Made by a program: the position numbers and the translations under genes
NCBI GenBank assembly: GCA_013817655.1
Contig: JACDCJ010000097.1
Span: forward strand, 1 to 7,393
DNA length: 7,393 bases
Reading direction: 5' to 3'
From: Actinosomnolentus pattersoniae (SeqCode)
Lineage (GTDB): Bacteria; Actinomycetota; UBA4738
Part shown: one piece after another, positions 1-5,785 of the stretch
Layout: each line of letters begins with the position of its first letter
How positions within the stretch are numbered: the first letter of the stretch is position 1
The notes under the pieces: generated by a model
What the model was told of the DNA's origin: nothing
Databases searched by the model: none
The model's input: the letters and a program-made list of their open reading frames with translations, nothing else

Positions 1-468
1 ATAGTGCCAGCCTTCGAACCCGCCGGCACCGAAGTTCCTGCCGGCCCAGCTGAGCGTCGTGGTCGTGGGATCGACGGAAGACGAGAGCGGAAGGAGGTCC
101 GGAGAGAGGAACTGGATGGGGCAGGGAACCGGGGGCGAGTCGTTGGGGCAGTGGAAGACGTGGAGCTGGGCCGTGTCCGAGGCGCTCAGTGTGTAGTCCA
201 TCGTCACAGTGACGGTCACGTCGAAGCTCTCCACCCCCCGAAGCAAGGGAGTGTCGAAAGAGGCCAGGGTCGCGGACCCGCACTCTTCGCCGGAACATGC
301 GACCTGCCAGGGACGTTCGAAGGTCTTCACGACGCGAAGGTAGCCGGCACTCGAGCCGGCAGAGGCGTCCTCGCCGGCCGGTCCTCTCTTCCCCTCCGAA
401 GAGAGGCCGGCACAAGAGGACATGACGACGCACACGAGGAGAGCGACGATCACCCTGATCCCGCGCAT
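1..468 (-). CDS. Secreted lipoprotein of unknown function, C-terminus cut by window edge
   Basis: I do not recognise the family. The frame reads 156 codons from ATG at 468 to base 1 without a stop, so the C-terminus is missing. Residues 1-19 look like a lipoprotein signal peptide: basic start (MRGIR), hydrophobic VIVALLVCVV, and a lipobox-like MSSC with Cys19 as the lipid-attachment residue. This predicts an extracytoplasmic, membrane-tethered protein. A polar linker (about 21-42) follows, then alternating hydrophobic residues suggesting a beta-sandwich (about 43-145). Four further cysteines fall in two close pairs, C58/C63 and C107/C116, possibly disulfides. A GGAAGGGG ribosome site lies 4 bases before ATG 468. 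In-frame ATGs at 486 and 507 are possible but have worse or no Shine-Dalgarno spacing. It lies 43 bases downstream of the oxidoreductase gene on the same strand and could be co-transcribed with it. The existence of the gene is fairly sure; its function is unknown. Confidence 0.72.
   Translation of the reverse strand, partial: MRGIRVIVALLVCVVMSSCAGLSSEGKRGPAGEDASAGSSAGYLRVVKTFERPWQVACSGEECGSATLASFDTPLLRGVESFDVTVTVTMDYTLSASDTAQLHVFHCPNDSPPVPCPIQFLSPDLLPLSSSVDPTTTTLSWAGRNFGAGGFEGWHY
377..411 (-). repeat. Long hairpin inside the lipoprotein coding sequence
   Basis: On the plus strand GCCGG-t-CCTCTCTT (377-390) pairs with AAGAGAGGCCGGC (399-411). This gives 13 base pairs with one bulged base and an 8-base loop. 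In the minus-strand mRNA the loop reads CGGAGGGG, which resembles a Shine-Dalgarno sequence. It begins about 57 bases into the reading frame, just after the lipobox. A smaller inverted repeat, GCCGGC-ACTCGA-GCCGGC (343-360), follows. A function in mRNA folding or translation pausing is only inferred. Confidence 0.5.
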
Positions 469-511
469 GTTGCCCCTTCCCTTCATCTCCGGGATCTGTT
501 CGTGCATCAGC

Positions 512-1399
512 TCAGGACTCGCGGTGCCGCGCCGAGGAGGCAACCTGCTCGAGGATGAAGGCCGTCACCGAGGAGTAGTCGCCATCGCCCCATCCGGCAG
601 ACTCCGCCGCGGCCATCCAGTCGCGCGCCGCCCGGCTGAGGCGGGCGTCCAGGCCGGCTGCTTCGGCCGCATCCGACACCAAGCGAAGGTCCTTGGTCGC
701 GAGAGCGAGTCGGAAGTGAAGCGGAAACTCCCCGCCCTCCAGCTTCGGCCGGACCTGGTCGACCATACGTCCGAGCGGGGTCTGCGAGAGCATGTCGAGG
801 ACTGTCGCGGGGTCCAGGTCGTGAACCTTGGCGAGCGCCAGAGCCTCACCAACCGCGGTGATCGAGACGCCCAGCGTCATGTTCGCAACCAGCTTCATGG
901 CGGCTCCGGCTCCGAGCGGTCCGGCGTGGACGGGCTCCCCGAGCACGCGCAGGACCGGTTCCCACCGCCGGTAAGCCTCCTCCGGCCCGCCGACGAGGAT
1001 CACGAGCGTCCCCTCGGTCGCCTGCGGGATGCTTCCCCGGACGGGAGCGTCGAGGACCTCGACGCCGTCGGGCAGCCGGGAGGCCATCTGCCGGACGGCG
1101 TCCGGGCCAACCGTTGACATCTCGATCAGCGTGGAGCCGGAGCTCATGGATGCGGCCAGCCCCCGTTCGCCGAAGACGACCTCCTCGAGGGCCGAAGGAT
1201 CCGCGAGCATCGTGACCACGGCCTCGGCGCCCGCCGCGGCGTCGGCCGGAAAGTCCGCGTGGCCGGCGCCTCGGGCCGTCAGGGGCTCGGCCTTCGAGGG
1301 CGTTCGGTTCCAAACCGTCACATCGTGGCCAGACTCGACGAGGCGGGTGGCCATGGGAACACCCATCTGGCCGAGTCCACAGAACGCGAGCTTCGACAT
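512..1399 (-). CDS. NAD(P)-dependent beta-hydroxyacid dehydrogenase family oxidoreductase
   Basis: A 295-residue cytosolic protein of the 3-hydroxyisobutyrate dehydrogenase / tartronate semialdehyde reductase family, of typical length. The N-terminal Rossmann dinucleotide site is GLGQMGVPM (8-16), followed by the NRTPSK strand-loop (31-36) that often accompanies NADP or NAD binding. The substrate-binding signature is DAPVRGS (117-123) where the family usually has DAPVSGG. The C-terminal helical domain carries the expected catalytic lysine in GAAMKLVANM (K169, with N173) and the conserved KD pair K236/D237. The start at 1399 has GAAGGAG seven bases upstream. The frame stays open to 1585, but that extension has no ribosome site and would overlap trpS. 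The gene is divergent from trpS and precedes the lipoprotein gene. Substrate cannot be told: 3-hydroxyisobutyrate, tartronate semialdehyde, succinic semialdehyde or an imine are all possible in this superfamily. Confidence 0.92.
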   Translation of the reverse strand: MSKLAFCGLGQMGVPMATRLVESGHDVTVWNRTPSKAEPLTARGAGHADFPADAAAGAEAVVTMLADPSALEEVVFGERGLAASMSSGSTLIEMSTVGPDAVRQMASRLPDGVEVLDAPVRGSIPQATEGTLVILVGGPEEAYRRWEPVLRVLGEPVHAGPLGAGAAMKLVANMTLGVSITAVGEALALAKVHDLDPATVLDMLSQTPLGRMVDQVRPKLEGGEFPLHFRLALATKDLRLVSDAAEAAGLDARLSRAARDWMAAAESAGWGDGDYSSVTAFILEQVASSARHRES

Positions 1400-1532
1400 G
1401 TTCGAGCTCCTTCGTTGGCGAGTGGTGGTGACACGCCGGCGTGAGCCTTCGAGCTTACCCGGCCGTCGCCCGACCCCGAGCCCGGACTGGGATACTGCCA
1501 ACTTCCGCTCAATCGAAGAGGAAGGGCCGGCC
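1400..1532. promoter_or_regulatory. Divergent promoter region with a 12-bp palindrome
   Basis: This spacer separates the oxidoreductase gene (minus) from trpS (plus) and should hold both promoters. It contains a perfect palindrome, CACGCCGGCGTG (1432-1443), a possible dimeric regulator site. Candidate -10 elements are GATACT at 1491-1496 for trpS and TAAGCT on the minus strand (1452-1457) for the oxidoreductase. Neither has a convincing -35 at normal spacing. There is no T-box signature or Trp-codon leader peptide, so trpS shows no sign of tRNA-sensing control here. Confidence 0.35.
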
Positions 1533-2528
1533 ATGGAACGGGTCCTGTCGGGGATCCAGCCGACGGGAGAGGTGCACCTCGGCAACTACATCGGCGCGCT
1601 CCGCCACTGGGCGAGCGACCAGGATTCCTACGACTGCTTCTTCGCCATCGTGGACCTCCACGCGATAACCCTCCCGCAGGATCCTGAGGAGCTTCGGTCG
1701 GCGACTCTGGACCTCGCAGCCATCCTGCTCGCGGCCGGCATCGATCCCGAGCGATCCACGGTGTTCGTGCAATCCCATGTGGCGGAGCATGCCGAGCTCG
1801 CCTGGATCCTTCAGTGCTTCACGAGCTACGGCGAGCTGCAGCGAATGATCCAGTTCAAGGACAAGGCGTCGAAGCGACACGGGGAGATCGTGAGCGCCGG
1901 GCTCTTCACGTACCCAGTGCTGCAGGCCGCCGACATCCTCATCTATCGGGCCGACCGCGTCCCCGTGGGCGAGGATCAGCGACAGCACCTGGAGCTCACC
2001 AGAGACATCGCCGGGCGCTTCAACCAGCGGTACGGCGAGACCTTCGTCCTGCCCCAGGCCGCCATCCCACGCATGGGCGCGAAGATCCTCGACCTGCAGA
2101 TGCCCGACGCGAAGATGTCGAAGTCGGCCGACTCACCGCTCGGAACGCTCAAAGTGACCGACCCGCCAGAGGAGATCCGCAGAAAGGTCAAGGTGGCGGT
2201 CACCGACTCGGGGCGCGAGGTGGTGGCGTCCCCGGACAAGCCGGCGATCACGAACCTCCTGACCATCTACGCCGTGGCGACCGGCTCCTCTGTACCCGAT
2301 GTGGAGGCGTCGCTCGCGGGCAAGGGCTACGCCGAGCTAAAGGCAGGTCTCGCCGAGGCGCTCGTGGAGTTCCTCCGCCCGCTGCAGGACCGGCGCAGGG
2401 AACTCCTCGCCGACCCCGGTGAGCTCGCGCGGATCCTGCGCGCGGGGGCCGAGAAGGCCCGCGAGGTCGCTCGGAAAACCCTCTCCGACGTGTACGAACG
2501 CGTGGGCTTCCTCCCCCGGTCGAAGTGA
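1533..2528 (+). CDS. trpS: Tryptophanyl-tRNA synthetase
   Basis: The enzyme charges tRNA-Trp with tryptophan using ATP and is an essential cytosolic class Ic aminoacyl-tRNA synthetase, acting as a homodimer in bacteria. The 331-residue length is normal for bacterial TrpS. The HIGH-type motif is HLGN (15-18) within SGIQPTGEVHLGNYIGA. The conserved AIVDLHAIT stretch lies at 38-46. The tryptophan-pocket segment PVLQAADIL (128-136) carries Asp134, the residue expected to contact the indole. GEDQRQHLELTRD (146-158) is present, and the KMSKS loop is intact at 194-198. The ATG at 1533 is chosen because the protein then begins with the family-typical MERVLSGIQPTG and has an AGAGGAAGG ribosome site about 8 bases upstream. 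The frame is open much further upstream, but that stretch is antisense to the divergent oxidoreductase gene. It is complete, with no inserted or missing catalytic element. Confidence 0.98.
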   Translation: MERVLSGIQPTGEVHLGNYIGALRHWASDQDSYDCFFAIVDLHAITLPQDPEELRSATLDLAAILLAAGIDPERSTVFVQSHVAEHAELAWILQCFTSYGELQRMIQFKDKASKRHGEIVSAGLFTYPVLQAADILIYRADRVPVGEDQRQHLELTRDIAGRFNQRYGETFVLPQAAIPRMGAKILDLQMPDAKMSKSADSPLGTLKVTDPPEEIRRKVKVAVTDSGREVVASPDKPAITNLLTIYAVATGSSVPDVEASLAGKGYAELKAGLAEALVEFLRPLQDRRRELLADPGELARILRAGAEKAREVARKTLSDVYERVGFLPRSK

Positions 2529-2535
2529 CGGCGCC

Positions 2536-2763
2536 GTGAACCTTAGACGCGACCGTGGCCGCGGCAAGACGGGCGGGCCCCTCCGCGCGTGGCTCCGTCG
2601 GTCCATCCTCGGCGCCATGATGACCGGCGTGGCGTTCGTCGTGGAGCGGCGGCTGCTGAAGGCGATCCGCGCCGGGGGGGCGCGAACGAGTCCGGGGGGT
2701 GAGCCCGGCACCAGTGGGTCGCTATCGGCGGCGGATCAGGTCGACGACCAGCCCGGTCGTTAG
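2536..2763 (+). CDS. Possible small one-TM protein downstream of trpS
   Basis: Seven bases after the trpS stop, a GTG at 2536 opens a 75-codon frame. I do not recognise a family. The first 20 residues are strongly basic (VNLRRDRGRGK, then RAWLRR). A hydrophobic stretch ILGAMMTGVAFVV (about 29-41) follows, then ERRLLKAIR and a polar tail. This would suit a small inner-membrane protein with basic flanks. Codons of the first 50 residues almost all end in G or C, as in real genes here; the last 25 do so less. There is no clear Shine-Dalgarno, so it may depend on translational coupling to trpS. Its last 42 bases overlap the end of the convergent USP-UbiB gene. G-runs of 7 and 6 bases near 2674 and 2694 could hide a sequencing frameshift and a different C-terminus. 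Confidence 0.45.
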   Translation: MNLRRDRGRGKTGGPLRAWLRRSILGAMMTGVAFVVERRLLKAIRAGGARTSPGGEPGTSGSLSAADQVDDQPGR

Positions 2764-4794
2764 CAGGCCCCCCGCCCCACCCAGCAGCGCCGGCACCCAA
2801 TCGGCGACCCCCGTCGCCCCGGCGGCGATGGCGGCGCCGACGAGCGCCCCACCCGCCGTCAGTGCGAGGGCCAGCCGGGAGCCTGCCCGCTGGATGGTCT
2901 CCTCCAACCGCTCGGTCCCGCGGAAGTGGACCTGAAGCTTCGGTCCGGGCCGGGCTCCGGAGAGTCGCTCGATGGCCTCGATCAGCCGGACCATCCTCAC
3001 CTTCATCTTCTGCGCCTCGTAGAAGAGCCGGCGTGGATCCACCCCCTGCCGGATGCGCCCGGTCAGGCTCTTCACGACGAAGGATCCCGCCACGGCGAAC
3101 GGATCGAGCCCAGGATCGAGCTCGGCGGTGGCCAGCTGCATCTGGGCGAGGGCCTTCCCGGTCAGGGCGAGCGAGGACGGCAGCCGGACGTCGTGCCGGA
3201 TCGAGATCTCCGTGATCTCCTGCAGGATCGGCCCGAGCTGGATCTCGCGAAGCGAAACGTGCCGGTACCGCGCGAGCAGATCCCCGAGCTCGGCGCGAAA
3301 GGCCTCCACGTCGATGTCGGCACGCTGGTCCTCGCCGGCAAGCATCAGAACGACGTCCGAGAGGAACGACACGTCCTCTTGCCAGAACGACATGAGGAGC
3401 AGAAGGAGGAGCTCCCGGATCTCGGGGCCAACTTCCCCGACCATGCCGAAGTCGAGGAAGTAGATCTTGTCGTTCCACCACATGAGGTTGCCCGGGTGCG
3501 GGTCGGCGTGGAAGAACCCGTCGGACAGGATCTGCCGGTAGTAGGACTCCAGGAGCTGTCGCGCCGCCTCGCGTCGGGCATCGCCCTCGGGGGCCTGCCG
3601 GATGGGAGATCCCTGGATCTCCTCCATGACCAGGAGGCGGCGGGACGAGATCTCGGTGTGCACGCCAGGGACGTCCAGTCGCGGATAAGGGACCAGCACG
3701 GTCCGCATCCGGTCGATGTTGCCCGCCTCCTGACGGAAGTCGAGCTCGCGACGCAGCGACGTCGAGAGGTGCTCGATGACGGCCGGCATGTCGACCACCT
3801 GGCGGAAGGCGGGGCGGTCGGCGGTCTTCTCGGCGAACCGCTCGAGCAGTCCGAGGTCCTGCAGGATGTCGCGCTCGGCGGTGGGCCGCTGCACCTTGAC
3901 CACTACGCGCTCGCCGCCGGTCAGGGTCGCGCGGTGAACCTGAGCGATGGTGCCGGCCGCCATCGGGGTGGGGTCGATGCTCTCGAACACGTCCTCCCAC
4001 GGAACGCCAAGCTCCTTCTCCATGACGGAGACGACGTGCTCCTCGGTCAGGGGCGTAACCCGGTCCTGCAGCGTCGAGAGCTCCTCGATCATCGGGGCCG
4101 GGAGAAGGTCCGGGCGCGTCGAGAGGATCTGACCTAGCTTCGCGAAGGTGGGCCCAAGCTCCTCGAGCGCCGAACGGAGCCGCTGAGCCTGCGCGCGCGC
4201 CGAGTCGCCGTCCTGGCCCTTCGAAGAGCCGAATAGCTGGCGGATGCCGAACTTCGCCATGACCGTTCCGATATGGGTGGCGCGGCCGAGCAGCCGGCTC
4301 TCCACGTCGGGCTGCTCCTCGCGTGAGCCGAGCCTCGTGCGGGCCGCGGATGCGCGCGAGGGCCCCGCCCCGTCGACCTGGCCGGTGTTGACGATGATCA
4401 CCGAGCAGCGCGCGTTGTGGGAGACCCGGTTCGGCACGTTGCCCAGGAGGAACTCGCGCCGGCCACGCATGCCGACGTTGCCCACGACGACGACGTCCAC
4501 CCCTTCCTCCTCGGCGGCCTCTACGATCGCCCGGGCGGGATCCTCGTCGATGGCGACGCGTGCGCTTCCGCGGCTCCCGGCGACCGACTCCGCATAGGTC
4601 TTCAGATCCTCGGCCGCATACGAGGCACGGGTAGCCTCGGCGGCGCCGGCCTGGGTCCCGGGGACGTTCTCCGGCACGATCACCTGCAGGACGATCAGCT
4701 CGGCCCCGAACCGCGCCGCCATGTCGGCCGCCCAGTCGACGGCCCGTCCGGCGCTGTCAGATCGATCCGTGGCGACGAGGATGCGCTTGATCAT
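2722..4794 (-). CDS. Universal stress protein domain fused to UbiB/ABC1/ADCK atypical kinase
   Basis: A 690-residue fusion. Residues 1-136 are a UspA-like domain: start MIKRILVATD, and the nucleotide signature G-x2-G-x9-G-N at 105-119, which is the ATP-binding subtype. The usual ATDGS loop reads ATDRS (R11). After a polar linker (137-165) comes a whole UbiB domain: KLGQ (219-222) of the KxGQ motif, an alanine-rich loop A279-A280-G281-T282, nucleotide-site lysine K300, ELDFRQEAGN (350-359), FHADPHPGN (428-436) and DFG (448-450). Two hydrophobic helices (about 641-660 and 667-686) anchor the C-terminus. UbiB proteins are ATPases or kinases needed for isoprenoid quinone biosynthesis or lipid handling at the membrane; here menaquinone is the likely quinone, but that is inference. 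The reading frame is uninterrupted across the joint. The ATG at 4794 is preferred, with GGAAGAGG three bases upstream. An ATG at 4848 has no ribosome site. An internal ATG (M179) might yield UbiB alone. Confidence 0.94.
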   Translation of the reverse strand: MIKRILVATDRSDSAGRAVDWAADMAARFGAELIVLQVIVPENVPGTQAGAAEATRASYAAEDLKTYAESVAGSRGSARVAIDEDPARAIVEAAEEEGVDVVVVGNVGMRGRREFLLGNVPNRVSHNARCSVIIVNTGQVDGAGPSRASAARTRLGSREEQPDVESRLLGRATHIGTVMAKFGIRQLFGSSKGQDGDSARAQAQRLRSALEELGPTFAKLGQILSTRPDLLPAPMIEELSTLQDRVTPLTEEHVVSVMEKELGVPWEDVFESIDPTPMAAGTIAQVHRATLTGGERVVVKVQRPTAERDILQDLGLLERFAEKTADRPAFRQVVDMPAVIEHLSTSLRRELDFRQEAGNIDRMRTVLVPYPRLDVPGVHTEISSRRLLVMEEIQGSPIRQAPEGDARREAARQLLESYYRQILSDGFFHADPHPGNLMWWNDKIYFLDFGMVGEVGPEIRELLLLLLMSFWQEDVSFLSDVVLMLAGEDQRADIDVEAFRAELGDLLARYRHVSLREIQLGPILQEITEISIRHDVRLPSSLALTGKALAQMQLATAELDPGLDPFAVAGSFVVKSLTGRIRQGVDPRRLFYEAQKMKVRMVRLIEAIERLSGARPGPKLQVHFRGTERLEETIQRAGSRLALALTAGGALVGAAIAAGATGVADWVPALLGGAGGLLTTGLVVDLIRRR

Positions 4795-4864
4795 GTCCCT
4801 CTTCCGGAGCGGGCTCGAATATCGCAGTCTGATGCCTGGTGTCCCCATTGTGAAGCCGGAACGA

Positions 4865-4890
4865 AGAAAGCCCCCCGGCGGGGGCCTTCC
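4865..4890 (-). terminator. Terminator-like hairpin in the 5' leader of USP-UbiB (possible attenuator)
   Basis: Read on the minus strand, GGAAGGCCCCC pairs with GGGGGCTTTCT around a GCCG loop. This gives 11 pairs, two of them G-U, followed by a T-rich TTTCTTCGTT tract. On the plus strand the two wobble pairs become A-C mismatches and no T tract follows, so the structure is built for the minus RNA. No minus-strand gene ends here; the next minus gene starts 71 bases downstream. The stem overlaps the palindrome GCCTTCCAAGGC (4884-4895), which could fold only if the terminator opens. That mutually exclusive arrangement is what attenuators show. The ligand or signal is unknown, and I could not match it to a known riboswitch. 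Confidence 0.45.
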
Positions 4891-4949
4891 AAGGCGCGTT
4901 GGAGATCGATCTGACTGCGGAAACCGGTAGGTGGTGGCTCCTTAGAAAA

Positions 4950-4978
4950 GCGATAGGCGCTGGCGGTCAGCAAGTTAA
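4950..4978 (-). promoter_or_regulatory. Candidate promoter for USP-UbiB
   Basis: On the minus strand TTAACT (4978-4973, resembling TTGACA) is separated by exactly 17 bases from TATCGC (4955-4950, resembling TATAAT). Transcription would begin near 4943 and give a leader of about 150 bases containing the terminator-like hairpin. The -35 hexamer is also one half of the direct repeat at 4973-4990, an arrangement like PhoB-type activation. The match to consensus is moderate. Confidence 0.38.
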
Positions 4979-4996
4979 GCATCGGTAAAGACCGCC
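4962..4996. promoter_or_regulatory. PhoP/PhoB-like direct repeat framed by an inverted repeat
   Basis: On the minus strand CTTTACC-GATG-CTTAACT (4990-4973) is a pair of 7-base repeats separated by 4 bases. This 11-bp period is typical of OmpR/PhoB-family regulators, and the words resemble TTAACA-type Pho boxes. It is enclosed by GGCGGTC (4962-4968) and GACCGCC (4990-4996), a perfect 7-bp inverted repeat. It sits between the divergent USP-UbiB and response-regulator genes and could serve both. Binding by the adjacent regulator is inferred. Confidence 0.33.
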
Positions 4997-5044
4997 GGAG
5001 TGGGAAAGAATTGGGATAGAACTCTCTCGGAATCGGTTGGCGGC

Positions 5045-5062
5045 GGGCAGGTCCGACCGCCC
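5045..5062 (+). promoter_or_regulatory. Hairpin in the 5' untranslated region of the response regulator
   Basis: GGGC-a-GGT pairs with ACC-GCCC around a CCG loop: seven pairs with one bulged A. It ends 18 bases before the ATG at 5081 and 9 bases before the GGAGAGG ribosome site (5072-5078), which is left free. It might influence mRNA stability or translation. A TAGAAC (5017-5022) upstream is a weak -10 candidate without a recognisable -35. Confidence 0.25.
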
Positions 5063-5080
5063 GGATGATACGGAGAGGCC

Positions 5081-5785
5081 ATGACGAAGCGGCGAATCCT
5101 GCTCATCGAAGACGAGGAGTCGATCTCGGACCCGCTGGCCGCGGCCCTCCGGCGGGAGGGGTTCGACGCGGTGGTCGCCGCGACCGCCTCCGACGGCCTG
5201 GAGGCCTTCCGCACGCGCTCACCCGATCTCGTCCTGCTGGACGTGATGCTTCCGGACGGGGACGGGCGCGACCTCCTCCGCCAGATCCGAAACACCTCTC
5301 GCACGCCGGTCGTCATGCTCACGGCTCGGGGGGACGAGATGGACCTCGTCGTCGGCCTGGAACTCGGCGCCGACGACTATGTGACGAAGCCTTTCAGCGC
5401 GGCAGAACTCATCGCGCGCGTCCGCGCGGTCCTCCGCCGGACATCGGCCCCCGCGCCACATGGGGAGGCGAACCTCGAGGTGGGCGACGTCCGGATGGAC
5501 CTGAACACCCGGACCGTCATGCGTGGCGAACACCCGGTGGAACTCACCCTGAAGGAGTTCGAGCTGCTTCGTATGCTGATGGAGGAGGCGGGCAAGGTCG
5601 TGCGGCGGAACGAGCTGATGGACGAGGTCTGGGACCCGAACTGGTTCGGGCCGACGAAGACTCTGGACGTGCACGTCAGCTCGCTGCGGAAGAAGCTCGA
5701 GGACGATCCGGCCGACCCTCACTACATCCACACCGTGCGGGGAGTTGGATTCCGCTTCGCCTCACCGGACGAACTGGCAGGGTGA
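5081..5785 (+). CDS. OmpR/PhoB-family DNA-binding response regulator
   Basis: A 234-residue cytosolic transcription factor, full length for the family. The receiver domain (1-120) has the acidic pocket E10/D11, the phospho-acceptor Asp54 in LVLLDVMLPDGDG, Thr81 in VVMLTARG, Tyr100 and Lys103 in ADDYVTKPF. All the switch residues are therefore present. The C-terminal winged-helix domain (about 130-229) has the recognition-helix region TKTLDVHVSSLRKKL (192-206) and ends with the classic TVRGVGFRF. A GGAGAGG ribosome site precedes the ATG at 5081 by two bases. The stop codon overlaps the kinase GTG (GTGA at 5782-5785), so the two are co-translated and are almost certainly partners. The binding site may be the TTAAC/TTACC-type direct repeats found at both ends of the operon. 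It resembles PhoP, RegX3 or CseB-type regulators, but I cannot assign one ortholog, so no symbol is given. Confidence 0.97.
   Translation: MTKRRILLIEDEESISDPLAAALRREGFDAVVAATASDGLEAFRTRSPDLVLLDVMLPDGDGRDLLRQIRNTSRTPVVMLTARGDEMDLVVGLELGADDYVTKPFSAAELIARVRAVLRRTSAPAPHGEANLEVGDVRMDLNTRTVMRGEHPVELTLKEFELLRMLMEEAGKVVRRNELMDEVWDPNWFGPTKTLDVHVSSLRKKLEDDPADPHYIHTVRGVGFRFASPDELAG

Noticed and set aside
1400..1532. T-box or Trp leader-peptide attenuation of trpS
   Set aside because: No AGGGTGGNACCGCG-type T-box sequence, no short frame with tandem Trp codons and no terminator hairpin in the spacer.
1400..1585. Longer N-terminus of the oxidoreductase (to 1585)
   Set aside because: It would run through the divergent promoter region into trpS, and the Rossmann fold begins naturally at the ATG at 1399.
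2543..4000. A 485-codon minus-strand open frame within the USP-UbiB gene
   Set aside because: It is rich in Pro, Arg and Gly with no motif, and lies in another frame of a gene with clear UbiB motifs. Long spurious frames are expected in GC-rich DNA.
2926..4137. A 403-codon plus-strand open frame antisense to USP-UbiB
   Set aside because: No recognisable domain, no ribosome site, and composition that mirrors the antisense of the real gene.
4795..4848. Start of USP-UbiB at ATG 4848
   Set aside because: The extra 18 residues do not belong to the USP fold, and no ribosome site precedes it. ATG 4794 begins with the canonical MIKRILVATD and has one.
4791..4982. A 63-codon minus-strand frame in the USP-UbiB leader whose TGA overlaps the ATG at 4794
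   Set aside because: The ATGA overlap is tempting, but its third codon positions are not G/C-biased. It has no ribosome site, and its ATG would lie upstream of the predicted transcription start.
5065..5781. In-frame upstream extension of the histidine kinase through the regulator gene
   Set aside because: It would overlap the whole response regulator with Gly/Arg/Pro-rich nonsense sequence. The GTG at 5782 gives a standard TM1 and the usual 4-base overlap.
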